NCBI RefSeq assembly: GCF_016756315.1
Contig: NZ_AP024235.1
Span: 1,736,001 to 1,800,000, forward strand
Source: Alteromonas sp. KC3
GTDB taxonomy: Bacteria; Pseudomonadota; Gammaproteobacteria; Enterobacterales; Alteromonadaceae
Direction of reading: 5' to 3'
DNA: 64,000 nt
The notes under the pieces are model-generated. The model was not told the origin of the DNA and ran no database searches. It was given only the letters and a program-made list of their open reading frames with translations. Position 1 is the first letter of the stretch. Each line of letters starts with the position of its first letter. The translations under genes and the position numbers were made by a program. Shown here one piece after another: positions 8,979 through 18,264 of this stretch.

Positions 8979-11093
8979 ATGGAACAAGAGAACCAGACAG
9001 TTGTTATAATAGACGACGAGCCCAGTACGCTTTTGCTACTTGAGCATGCTGTCTCAGCCATCGCCAATACGATTACCTGCTTAAACAGTTCGCAGGCCTT
9101 TGACATAATAGTAGCTCAACAGCCTGCCTTAATTATACTTGATATCAACATGCCTGAGTTGTCGGGCTTCGAATTGTGCGAGAGAGTTAAAGCGCGCCAT
9201 ACTACTGCTCATATACCGGTAATATTTGTAACCTCAAACAGTGATGCCAGTAATGAACGAAGGGCGCTGACTTTGGGCGCTATAGACTTTATTTCAAAAC
9301 CAATTGATATAGAGTTGTGTCGTTTGAGAGTAAATAACCACCTATTGATGTCGCGCCAAAAGCGCATGCTAGCTAATGTCAATCAAGCGCTCGAAACCGA
9401 AAAACAGCAACTTGCTGTTACGCTGCGTTCTATAGCCGATGGCGTGATTTCAACCGATGAAAATGGTCTTATAACCTTCATCAATCCAGTGGCAGAGCGA
9501 TTAACAGGCTATCTGGAGAAAGAAGCGTTAGGAAAACCCATCAACAACGTAATGAATTTACGCGATGTCCAAACCTCTGAGGCAATGCTTAATCCTGCGC
9601 TATATGCACTTGAGGTAAAGCGTCCCGTGGCGATGGCGTACAATACAACGTTAATGAGCCGACATGGTGATGTATTTCGAGTAGAAGATACAGCCTCTCC
9701 AATTATTGATGACAAGGGCAAATTGCTTGGGGCTGTTATTGTGTTCCAAGATGTATCTGAAGCGGTAGAGATGGCAGTAAGGATGACGCACATCACCAAT
9801 CACGACCAGCTAACCGGCCTACCAAACCGCGTATTACTGCACGATAGAATTGTACAAGCCATATCTCGAAGCAAGGTGTTACAACAGAGTATTGCGCTAC
9901 TTATTATCGATATCGACAATTTTAAATACCTAAATGATAGTCTTGGTCATAAAGTTGGAGATACAGTAATTCAGTCTATAGCAGAGCGCTTAGCATCCAT
10001 TGTTGGCAATAACGCCACATTGGCGAGAGTTGGCGGTGATGAGTTTGCCTGTCTGCTATCTGATATTGGCTCCGGATTGAGCGCTGATAGTATCGCAATG
10101 GCCTGTCTGCAGGCCGGCAGAGTACCGATAGACCTTAATGGCAAATTGCATCAACTGAGCTTGAGTATAGGCATTAGTTTGTTCCCACAAGATGCATCAA
10201 ATGCTGAAGAAATGATGCGTCATGCCGATACAGCCATGTATCGGTCGAAAACCAAAGGGAAAGATGCGTTTAGCTTCTTTTCAAAGGATTTACAACTCGC
10301 CATGCATAGACGGGTAGAGCTAGAAATACTCTTGCGCAACGCCATTGAAAAGAATCAACTGGCAATATTTTTGCAGCCCAAATACAGTTTTGCTGATAGA
10401 AGCGTGGTTGGTGCAGAGAGTTTAGTTCGGCTTTACGATGAAAATGGCAAGGTAATAGGCCCTGATGAATTTATACCGCTTGCTGAAGAAACGGGACTTA
10501 TTCACCAGCTAGGGTATCAGGTGCTTCAAAAAAGCTGTGTATTGGTTGCCGAGTGCCATAAACGTGGCCAGGCACTTAAACTTGCAGTTAACGTGGCAGC
10601 GAAGCAGCTGGCAAACCCAAGTTTCGCTAAAGAGGTTGAGCAAATCATAACGGCGACAGGGATAGATGCCAGCTTGATTGAACTGGAAGTGACAGAGTCG
10701 GCTTTAATGCATGATTTTGAGCAAACCAAAGATATGCTAAACGCATTAGCGAACCTTGGGGTTAGCATTGCATTGGACGATTTTGGGACAGGTTACTCAA
10801 GTTTATCCTACTTGCGACAGTTTCCTCTTGATGTGCTCAAAATTGACCGTTCCTTTGTTATCGACATGGACCAAGAGCAGCAGGCGTTCGATATTGTAAG
10901 TGCTATTGTTCAATTAGCGCTAAGTCTGGATTTAAAGATAGTTGCTGAAGGTATAGAAAACGAAGCTCAGTTTGAAGCATTAGAAAAGCTGGGCTGCCAT
11001 CTTGGGCAAGGGTACTTATTGTGTAAGCCGGTTGCGGTGGATGAGTTCCTTGTTTATTTTGCGAATACACAGCCCATGGAAAAAGTCTTCTAA
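8979..11093 (+). CDS. Response regulator with REC-PAS-GGDEF-EAL
   Basis: A 704-residue c-di-GMP turnover protein. A receiver occupies residues 1-125 with D55 as phospho-acceptor (LIILDINMP), a PAS domain about 150-265, a diguanylate cyclase domain with an intact GGDEF at 352-356, and a phosphodiesterase domain from about 440. The EAL signature reads ESL at 480-482, keeping the metal-binding Glu; LEVTESAL, DDFGTGYSSL, LKIDRSF and AEGIE are present, so PDE activity is likely. Both activities may be live. ATG at 8979 is preferred to the in-frame GTG at 8967; ribosome sites are weak for both. Confidence 0.92.
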   Translation: MEQENQTVVIIDDEPSTLLLLEHAVSAIANTITCLNSSQAFDIIVAQQPALIILDINMPELSGFELCERVKARHTTAHIPVIFVTSNSDASNERRALTLGAIDFISKPIDIELCRLRVNNHLLMSRQKRMLANVNQALETEKQQLAVTLRSIADGVISTDENGLITFINPVAERLTGYLEKEALGKPINNVMNLRDVQTSEAMLNPALYALEVKRPVAMAYNTTLMSRHGDVFRVEDTASPIIDDKGKLLGAVIVFQDVSEAVEMAVRMTHITNHDQLTGLPNRVLLHDRIVQAISRSKVLQQSIALLIIDIDNFKYLNDSLGHKVGDTVIQSIAERLASIVGNNATLARVGGDEFACLLSDIGSGLSADSIAMACLQAGRVPIDLNGKLHQLSLSIGISLFPQDASNAEEMMRHADTAMYRSKTKGKDAFSFFSKDLQLAMHRRVELEILLRNAIEKNQLAIFLQPKYSFADRSVVGAESLVRLYDENGKVIGPDEFIPLAEETGLIHQLGYQVLQKSCVLVAECHKRGQALKLAVNVAAKQLANPSFAKEVEQIITATGIDASLIELEVTESALMHDFEQTKDMLNALANLGVSIALDDFGTGYSSLSYLRQFPLDVLKIDRSFVIDMDQEQQAFDIVSAIVQLALSLDLKIVAEGIENEAQFEALEKLGCHLGQGYLLCKPVAVDEFLVYFANTQPMEKVF

Positions 11094-11345
11094 TAATCAA
11101 AAAATTGCAAAATTTGCAAGTCAACCCATAGTAAGATATTGAATTACAAGAATGCGTTTAAATATTATTGCTAATTATACGTATATTTCTTTATTGAGGG
11201 TTGCTAGACTCGTATAACGTAGTCACGTGAGGTGCCTCTTGGCTGCATATTTTGACATTATGCATGCAAGTCGCTACCAAACGCTGTAAAAAAGTAAATA
11301 TATCGAGATTACGCTCGGCCTAAAGTTATTGAGAATTAGTAATTA

Positions 11346-12266
11346 ATGAATCGAAAAGAGTTAAAACCGTTTTCTGAATGTCGAGTACTAATTGTCGATG
11401 ATGAACCGATGAGCCGTATGTTACTTGAGTCGATTCTAATGCCTGTTTTTCAATGTGACACAGCACAATCAGGCAAAGAAGCTATCTTGTATTGCGCAGA
11501 CAAATTACCAGATCTTGTGTTACTAGACATGAATATGCCCGATACTGACGGGCTTGATGTTTGTCGAGCTTTAAAAGCGAAAAGTGCAACAGCAGATATT
11601 CCAGTCATCTTTGTTACATCTACCCTCGATATTGAAAGTGAGAATGCGTGTTGGGAAGTTGGGGCATCTGACTTTGTTATGAAACCAGTTAATGCCTCTA
11701 CGCTTACCCATAGAATTAAGACACACGTGCTTAATAAGCTAAGAACAGAATTCTTAGAAACAATGACCTATCACGACCAACTAACAGGTCAGTACAACCG
11801 GATGTACTTAACCAAGGAAATCCCCCTACTTATCAAACAGGTTGCTAGAGACAATGGCAGTGTTGGCGCAATTATGATTGATATTGATTTCTTCAAATTA
11901 TTCAACGACACCTATGGGCATTTAGAAGGTGATCAGTGTTTGAGTCGTGTCGCTCAGTTAATTTCAAGTGTCATGAAACGTCCTAAAGACGCGGTTATCC
12001 GCTTCGGCGGCGAAGAGTTTTTAATCATACTGCCATATATCGACAGCGCTGGCGTTAGTTTGTTAGCTCAGGAACTTGTCGAAATAGTACGAAAAGCGGA
12101 AATACCTCACTCTCATGGTATTGGGAATAAGGTTTCTATTAGTGTGGGGTATACAGTTTGGCAAGCAAACAAAGTCGCTAAAGAAGGCGTAGAAGCGCTA
12201 ATTGAAGAGGCCGATGTCAAATTGTTTGAAGCGAAAGAGCAGGGAAGAAATCAGGTAAGGGGCTAA
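11346..12266 (+). CDS. PleD-like diguanylate cyclase (REC-GGDEF)
   Basis: A 306-residue response regulator that should make c-di-GMP. The receiver has D61 (LVLLDMNMPD) and conserved Lys in MKPV. The cyclase domain has YHDQLTGQYNR and an intact GGEEF at 221-225. An allosteric inhibition site RxxD is at R212-D215, five residues before the motif, so product inhibition is expected. It is followed 58 bases later by the hybrid kinase, which may control it. The 252-base gap before it has no gene and no clear structure. Confidence 0.92.
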   Translation: MNRKELKPFSECRVLIVDDEPMSRMLLESILMPVFQCDTAQSGKEAILYCADKLPDLVLLDMNMPDTDGLDVCRALKAKSATADIPVIFVTSTLDIESENACWEVGASDFVMKPVNASTLTHRIKTHVLNKLRTEFLETMTYHDQLTGQYNRMYLTKEIPLLIKQVARDNGSVGAIMIDIDFFKLFNDTYGHLEGDQCLSRVAQLISSVMKRPKDAVIRFGGEEFLIILPYIDSAGVSLLAQELVEIVRKAEIPHSHGIGNKVSISVGYTVWQANKVAKEGVEALIEEADVKLFEAKEQGRNQVRG

Positions 12267-12323
12267 AACGCCTAATAGTTAGCCAATGGTTTAATTTTTT
12301 CTCTACCAATCTGCGTCTACACT

Positions 12324-14402
12324 ATGCGTGACTTAAATAATTACAGCGCGCAAGTGTTCAAACCCTTTCTCACTTATAACGCGCTGTTAGGGCAAACTAT
12401 GGCTTTTTTTGACGAACAGTCTAGCTTAACTGTAAAACTTGATAATCAACTTAACGAGTCACTTGACGCCATTGTTAAACGTGGTGCTGAATCACTCAAT
12501 ATATTTCAGTGTGTTTTGCTACACCTAGACAATGAAAATATCAATGTGCTATCGAAAGCGTCTAATGCTTATGCGCCGAGTTTTACATCTATTCCGTCGT
12601 TAGACCATAGTCACGGTGCAGAGCATGGTTTTCCGCAATCTAGCGATGAATGTTCGCTCACCTTCAAGCAGTGGTTTTCTACTTACTTTCAAGCTGAAAA
12701 ATTTATACGGGGGCGTTTTCACCAAATAGATGGGAAAATGGTGTGTTTAGTTTATGTCACTGCTTGCCCTAATGAGCCTTCAGTTGCAAATAATGTAGCG
12801 CTTATTGACGAATGGTTAGCAGTAACAATTCAAAAGCACACGCTTGAGAAAACGGGTAGAAAGCAGCAGACATTGTTTGAGAAACTGCAAAGTGTTGCGA
12901 ATATCGGCACATGGGAAGTTGACCTTCTCAACAATACGCTTCATTGGTCATCCCAGACTAAACGCATCCACGAAGTTACCGACGATTATGTGCCTAATCT
13001 TGACACTGCGATCAATTTTTATAAAGCAGGGCGAGATCGTGAGGAAATCAAGAGTATAGTGGAACACGCCTTAAAGACTGGCGCGCCTTGGACAGCAACG
13101 CTTCAAATCGTTACCGCAAAAGGCACAGAAGTGTGGATTGAAACCCACGGAATGGTTGAGATGCACAATGGGCAGTGTGTACGCTTGTTTGGGACGTTTC
13201 AAAATGTGGATCGCGCCGTGCGTACACGGCTCGAAATTGAAGAAAAGCGGAAAGAAGCCGAACGGGCATCAAAAGAAAGTTCCATGTTGCTATCGCGTAT
13301 AAGCCATGAATTAAAGACACCACTAAACGGCATTACTGGCATGCTGCAAGCGATTAAATTTGAAACGAAGGACAATGTAAGAGTACGCAAAGCGGATATT
13401 GCTTTACACAGTGCGGATAGGCTGCAATCGCTTATCAATGATGTATTGGATTATTCAGCGATAGTGAACGGTGAACTTACGCTTCAATTAAATGATTTTT
13501 GTATCCGTTCGTTAATCGAAGACATTGTCGACGAATTTAAAACCCAATGTGCGGCAAAAGGGCTAAGGCTGTTCGCAGTACTTTCTTTTAATGAGAACAC
13601 AAATGTACATGGCGACAGTGCCCGCATTAGCCAGATATTGCACAACCTTTTATCCAATGCGGTAAAATTTACTGATTCGGGCTATGTCTCTATTCAAGTC
13701 ACCTTAAAGCATCACGGTAATATTCCAGTATTACTCGCATCATTAGAAGACACCGGCGTGGGGATGAATGAACAAATTCTTTCGCGCATTTTCAGGCCAT
13801 TTCAGAACGACACTCAACACGCTAATGAAGAGCTAAATGGCAATGGTTTAGGTCTTTCTATTGTCAGTCAACTAGTTGCAAAAATGAATGGCGAGTTAGA
13901 AGTGCGCTCAAAAGTAGGCCAAGGGAGCAGTTTCGATATTGTACTTCCTATTGAAATGGCTTCTGAAGAAAAAATAGCGCGCGAAGACATTGAGATTTCT
14001 TCAGAGTTATTGAGCCAGCCTTTAAATGTATTAGTGGTTGATGACAATGATATTAATCGCTTTGTTCTTGCCTCTATGCTTGAAAAATTTAACTTCACAC
14101 CAGATGAAGCAGAGAACGGTGAAGTTGCGGTCAACAAAGCGAGGGCAAAAAAGTACGATATTATTTTTATGGATTGTGCGATGCCTGTGCTTGACGGAAC
14201 GAGTGCGACACGAATCATTGTGGCTGAAAAGCTGTTAGCGCCAAATGGCATTGTTGTAGCGGTAACGGCGAATACCACTCCTGAAGATAAAGCCACGTGC
14301 AGCGAGGCGGGTATGGCGGACTTTTTGTCAAAGCCTGTTGTTCACAATGATGTGGCTGTGCAACTAAAAAAAGTGCTATCCGCGAAACGCGCAAAGGTAT
14401 AA
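12324..14402 (+). CDS. Hybrid sensor histidine kinase (PAS-HisKA-HATPase-REC)
   Basis: A cytoplasmic-looking hybrid kinase of 692 residues without clear membrane segments. Residues 1-180 have no motif I can name (a GAF-like sensor is possible). A PAS domain lies about 185-300 (VANIGTWEVDLL). The HisKA domain has H328 (SRISHELKTPLNG), then ATP-binding boxes NLLSNAVKF (about 441), DTGVGM (about 476) and GNGLGLSIV (about 506). A C-terminal receiver has D617 (IIFMDCAMP). No Hpt domain is fused, which makes the nearby Hpt gene a likely partner. The ATG lacks a good ribosome site, so a later start is possible. Confidence 0.9.
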   Translation: MRDLNNYSAQVFKPFLTYNALLGQTMAFFDEQSSLTVKLDNQLNESLDAIVKRGAESLNIFQCVLLHLDNENINVLSKASNAYAPSFTSIPSLDHSHGAEHGFPQSSDECSLTFKQWFSTYFQAEKFIRGRFHQIDGKMVCLVYVTACPNEPSVANNVALIDEWLAVTIQKHTLEKTGRKQQTLFEKLQSVANIGTWEVDLLNNTLHWSSQTKRIHEVTDDYVPNLDTAINFYKAGRDREEIKSIVEHALKTGAPWTATLQIVTAKGTEVWIETHGMVEMHNGQCVRLFGTFQNVDRAVRTRLEIEEKRKEAERASKESSMLLSRISHELKTPLNGITGMLQAIKFETKDNVRVRKADIALHSADRLQSLINDVLDYSAIVNGELTLQLNDFCIRSLIEDIVDEFKTQCAAKGLRLFAVLSFNENTNVHGDSARISQILHNLLSNAVKFTDSGYVSIQVTLKHHGNIPVLLASLEDTGVGMNEQILSRIFRPFQNDTQHANEELNGNGLGLSIVSQLVAKMNGELEVRSKVGQGSSFDIVLPIEMASEEKIAREDIEISSELLSQPLNVLVVDDNDINRFVLASMLEKFNFTPDEAENGEVAVNKARAKKYDIIFMDCAMPVLDGTSATRIIVAEKLLAPNGIVVAVTANTTPEDKATCSEAGMADFLSKPVVHNDVAVQLKKVLSAKRAKV

Positions 14403-14449
14403 CCTTTAGCGCGTTACCTCGCAATTTAGTATTACCACCAAACTGTGTA

Positions 14450-15535
14450 TTAATGCGCTGAAGGCGGTTTATTCTTTACTACTTCCCAATGCTCAATAAG
14501 GTAAGAAACTACTTGTGATCCTACTTTATAAGCTGCTTCAATAGATGCATTCATTGCAGCGTAGCCTTGTGAACGCTCTAGTCGTAGGTTGTCTGCGGCA
14601 TTGAGTGAGTGCGGTTGCATAGTGAAGTTGCTTGCAGTCCTTAAAATCAAAACCCTATCTTTATTTACACGGCCTGCGTTCGCAAGATAAGTCAAACTCT
14701 GTAGGGTTGCCGAGTCTTCCATTCCAGAAGTGACAAAATTGCCTCGGCTATTGGTCCAGTGATCAACCCATTCATTAGCCCATTGATTTAACAACTTTCC
14801 ATGCCAAAATGTTGAGGCTGATAGGTGCGCGCCTTTCACTACAGACGGTTTGGCACGTGCGTTAGGAAAGTGTTTGTACTTTGCTCTTAGGTTATCCATT
14901 GCCGGGGTATTGAAAAGCTCAGTATCCTTTGTGTGTTCATAAGCCCATTGCGTGAGCGAATGATTTAACGCATAAACCTCGCCATTCGGGCTTTGAGATA
15001 TATCTGTCAATGGAGGGGGATTATTGGGGCTATCGGTAAATAGTGGAAAGTAACCCGTATTCCAATCTTCGGGAATTTCTCTTGCATCAATGTGATGTGC
15101 AAGATCGCCATCGACTACATAATCAGTCCAAACTGCACTGCCTATGGTGCTATCATTGGGGTCAATTCCTGCAATACCTGCAACAAGCCAATAAGCATCA
15201 GTTAAGTCAAAACGTTCATCTAACCCCAACGCCATTATCGCTGCAGACGCACGAGCAATGCCCATTCCTGTTACTATGCCCACTACACCAGTTTCGGTAT
15301 TGGCATAGATATCGTGAAAAGCGTGAGGCTGGGCGTAACGAGTGGTTAAATGCTGTCTTGTTTTCCAAAGCTGAAATTCACCGGGAGTATCACCCTCGTC
15401 CTCGCCAATCTCAAACATACTGACAATCACAACTTTTACTTTGAGTGGAGTTTCGTCGGCGTAAGATGGTAATGACAGGCCTAGGCACATTAAAACCGGT
15501 AATATGACGCTTCGGTACAACCGTTGTATTTGCAT
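14450..15535 (-). CDS. Periplasmic purine nucleoside permease/phosphorylase-like protein (NUP family)
   Basis: A 361-residue secreted protein with a signal peptide of about 26 residues (ends near SYADE). The body matches the NUP family (PF06516), with VVIVSMFEIGED, GVVGIVTGMGIARASA, AGIAGIDPN, WTDYVVDGDL and FVTSGMEDSATL. NUP proteins are named after a fungal nucleoside permease but share the nucleoside phosphorylase fold and lack membrane spans, so a periplasmic nucleoside-binding or cleaving role is likelier than transport. It follows the TonB receptor in the same direction, across a hairpin; AAGGACAG provides its ribosome site. Together they suggest outer-membrane capture and periplasmic processing of nucleosides. 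Confidence 0.85.
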   Translation of the reverse strand: MQIQRLYRSVILPVLMCLGLSLPSYADETPLKVKVVIVSMFEIGEDEGDTPGEFQLWKTRQHLTTRYAQPHAFHDIYANTETGVVGIVTGMGIARASAAIMALGLDERFDLTDAYWLVAGIAGIDPNDSTIGSAVWTDYVVDGDLAHHIDAREIPEDWNTGYFPLFTDSPNNPPPLTDISQSPNGEVYALNHSLTQWAYEHTKDTELFNTPAMDNLRAKYKHFPNARAKPSVVKGAHLSASTFWHGKLLNQWANEWVDHWTNSRGNFVTSGMEDSATLQSLTYLANAGRVNKDRVLILRTASNFTMQPHSLNAADNLRLERSQGYAAMNASIEAAYKVGSQVVSYLIEHWEVVKNKPPSAH

Positions 15536-15548
15536 AATCTGTCCTTAT

Positions 15549-15585
15549 AAAAAAAAGGGTAAACTCGTATTCGAATTTACCCTTT
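15549..15585 (-). terminator. Intrinsic terminator or attenuator between TonB receptor and NUP gene
   Basis: On the minus strand AAAGGGTAAA (15585-15576) pairs with TTTACCCTTT (15563-15554) around a 12-base loop and runs into a T tract. It lies just after the TonB receptor and just before the NUP ribosome site, so it should end most receptor transcripts or lower NUP expression relative to the receptor. Confidence 0.8.
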
Positions 15586-15606
15586 CTTAACTTTACATAC
15601 TAACTA

Positions 15607-18033
15607 TTAGAATTTGTATGTGAACTTAGCATTCCAGTGACGTGGTAATTCAGGTAACACGATTTGGCTACCGAATAGGTCAGGGAAGTTAGAGCGGAAA
15701 TAGCGCTCGTCAGTTAGGTTTTTAACGGTAAGGTTAAACGACCAGTCTTCTGCTTCGTATGACATTCCCGCGTTTACCAGTGTATAAGAAGGCAAGGTTA
15801 CTGATGCAGAGAAACCTGATGCCACTTCATCAACATCAACAACACTAACGTTAGCCGCATAGCCGTTCTGGAAGTCGTATGTTGCAGTTAGCGTATAGAT
15901 GTTTTCAGGAATACCTGCTTTACGACCGTCTGTGTTGTTGAAGCCTTCACCAATAAGATTTAAACCAATTACGTTACCACCAAATACGAGTGATGGGTCG
16001 GTAAGGTTAACAAGATCTTCAGCACCTAAGAAACCAAACTGATTGCCATTCTCAAGGGCAGTCAAGTTGATTACTTTAATGTTAGTGTAGCCAGCCGACA
16101 CAACGAGGTTTTCATTCACTACCCAACGTAGTTCAAACTCTGTGCCTTTGTTGTTGGTCGTGTTGTTAGTCACTACGTTTTGCGTGTTGAAGTCAGTACG
16201 TTCTTGCTCAAATGCAGAAAGTGCGAAGTAAAGAGTATCGTCTAGTAATGACCCTTTAACACCGTATTCGATAAGCTCAGAGGTATCAAACGCACCACTT
16301 GAACCTGGTTGATTTAGCTGACCAACACCAATTTCAGCACCTTGGCCAGCAACCAAAGTGGCTTGTTCAGCAGCGGTGATATAGGGAATAAGTCCAAATT
16401 CAAACTCATACGAGATACTGGCATTCCACGACCAACCGTCTACGGTTTCATCAGCAGAAATCGGGGTTTCATCGCCAGTCGCGCCTAGCAGTAGGTCTGT
16501 GCGTGAAGTACTTTCAATATCGATAGTATCGTAGCGCACGCCCAATACTAAGTTTAAACCCCAATCCCACGTTAGGTCGGTCATGGCAGCAATACCTAAA
16601 TCTAGGTAATTACCTACATCATAGTTATCGTAGTTTTTGCCTGAACGAGTAGACAGCAAGCGGCGGTCAAGTGCTGATGAAGGCATGGTCAAGTCACGAC
16701 GGTTGAAATATTCAAATGTGAAATCGTCACCATGTTCAAAGTCAGTATAGCGAATTGAAGGAGAAAACTGGAATTGTGCAAGTAAACTATCTTGTTCAAT
16801 TTCAGTTGCAAAAATAACTTTATCTTCAATTACCCAGCTGTCGTGAAATTGAGAGAATCCATACGCGTTTTCATTGATGTTCTCATAGGCATCATAGAAA
16901 AACTGATTGCGAATTTCCCAGTTGTCTGAGTAATAAATAGTATCAAAGTAAAGCGTAATAGCTTCGTTACCCAACTGATCGTCAGGTGCAACAAGTACTT
17001 GGTTGGCATTAAGGGTAGTAGTACCTACATTCTGCAACTGCATCAATTCGGTTGCTTCGTCATCAGTAAATGCACTTGCAGGAACATAGAAGAAACTATT
17101 ACCTGCAATATTAACGGCACCGTATTCTTCATGACTGATTTGACCGTCACCATCTGTATCAAGTGGAAGTGCAGTACCTGTGATGTAAGTACCGTTGTCA
17201 ACTAAGTCTTGAGTAAGTCGGTTCCAACCCGCAACTTGGTTACCATCGTAATCGTGGTACATACCACCAAACTCAAAACGCAGGCTGTCTGTAACATCGA
17301 TATTAAACGACGCTTGCAAGATAGTTTGATCGGTTTGGGTATTGTCGTAGAAGCTATCAGAATTTTCTAACTCGCCATATAAGTAGTAACCCATTTCTTT
17401 TCCGCCAATGGTAGATGGACCACCAACTTCAGCAGTAAGAATACTCTTATCCCAAGAGCCTGTTGTATAGGAAAGTGCACCTGTAGGTGCTTCTAAATAC
17501 TGTCCTGACGAGGCACGAGCTGATTTAGGGTTAAAGTTTAGGTAACCACCAATTTTCGATGGGCCGTAAATTGGAGATGCTGGGCCGCGAACAATATCAA
17601 TTCGGCTTGAAGCGCCAATAGGGGTTGGGTAGTTACCTGGGTTATCAAGGCGTTTTACACCGCGGAAGTATGTTTCACCAGGCGTACCGCGTACATCCAG
17701 TGAGCCTGCAACACCGAAGAAAGACTGCGTAAAGGTACCTGGGGCAAACGCAACAAGTTCATCAATGTCTGATACGTTAAAACGCTCCATCTGCTCTTGT
17801 GAGATGGTTGATGCTGAACGTGGAGTTTCAAGAATGGACTTGCCAAAACCGAACACGGACTCAACGTCTTGACCAGGCAAGCTGCCCAGTGAACCCGTAA
17901 CTTCAATTTTTTCAACATCAGCGTCTTTAACGTCGGTCTCTTCTTGAGCGATAGCGTGAGTTGATAATGCCACTGCTGTGCCAATGGCGAGTGCTTTCGC
18001 TAGAGGAGATAGTTTGAATGTAGTGTTTTTCAT
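15607..18033 (-). CDS. TonB-dependent receptor, probable purine/nucleoside uptake
   Basis: An outer-membrane active transporter of 808 residues. A signal peptide ends at THAIAQ (about residue 29), a TonB-box-like stretch IEVTGS follows, then the plug domain (about 60-185, with DIRGT-like and IDIVRGP motifs) and a 22-strand barrel ending in the classic aromatic FTYKF. Within an extracellular loop residues 292-303 form a canonical EF-hand loop, DTDGDGQISHEE. AGGAAA precedes the ATG. A RutR-type palindrome lies about 100 bases upstream. The ligand is inferred to be a purine compound from this operator, the NUP partner and the flanking permease; siderophore uptake is the alternative. Confidence 0.9.
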   Translation of the reverse strand: MKNTTFKLSPLAKALAIGTAVALSTHAIAQEETDVKDADVEKIEVTGSLGSLPGQDVESVFGFGKSILETPRSASTISQEQMERFNVSDIDELVAFAPGTFTQSFFGVAGSLDVRGTPGETYFRGVKRLDNPGNYPTPIGASSRIDIVRGPASPIYGPSKIGGYLNFNPKSARASSGQYLEAPTGALSYTTGSWDKSILTAEVGGPSTIGGKEMGYYLYGELENSDSFYDNTQTDQTILQASFNIDVTDSLRFEFGGMYHDYDGNQVAGWNRLTQDLVDNGTYITGTALPLDTDGDGQISHEEYGAVNIAGNSFFYVPASAFTDDEATELMQLQNVGTTTLNANQVLVAPDDQLGNEAITLYFDTIYYSDNWEIRNQFFYDAYENINENAYGFSQFHDSWVIEDKVIFATEIEQDSLLAQFQFSPSIRYTDFEHGDDFTFEYFNRRDLTMPSSALDRRLLSTRSGKNYDNYDVGNYLDLGIAAMTDLTWDWGLNLVLGVRYDTIDIESTSRTDLLLGATGDETPISADETVDGWSWNASISYEFEFGLIPYITAAEQATLVAGQGAEIGVGQLNQPGSSGAFDTSELIEYGVKGSLLDDTLYFALSAFEQERTDFNTQNVVTNNTTNNKGTEFELRWVVNENLVVSAGYTNIKVINLTALENGNQFGFLGAEDLVNLTDPSLVFGGNVIGLNLIGEGFNNTDGRKAGIPENIYTLTATYDFQNGYAANVSVVDVDEVASGFSASVTLPSYTLVNAGMSYEAEDWSFNLTVKNLTDERYFRSNFPDLFGSQIVLPELPRHWNAKFTYKF

Positions 18034-18127
18034 GGTTTCCTCGGTGTTTTTAGTTGCCCTTTTTTAGGGCTTTATGTACGCAAATTTTGCCTTGCGCCTT
18101 GCTTATAGCAGGATAGATGCCAACGTC

Positions 18128-18143
18128 TTGTCCAGTTGGTCAA
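18128..18143. promoter_or_regulatory. RutR-type operator before the TonB receptor
   Basis: TTGTCCAGTTGGTCAA matches TTGACCAnnTGGTCAA with one mismatch. On the minus strand it supplies TTGACC in promoter position, 95-110 bases before the receptor start, as at xdhA. Confidence 0.68.
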
Positions 18144-18264
18144 CTTTTAACCTGCTCTTAAGTTGCTGAATTATAGGCATTAAAAAATATTTTGCTGTTC
18201 GATTTTTGTTATTTTTGTGTTAATGCTTAAGTTTGTTTCAAACGCTGCACTATTTAAGTGATTG

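Noticed and set aside
12844-13059. Several frames of 60-140 codons antisense or out of frame inside the kinase, permease, thrS and Wzc genes
   Set aside because: They are shadows of well-supported genes and show no motifs or start signals.
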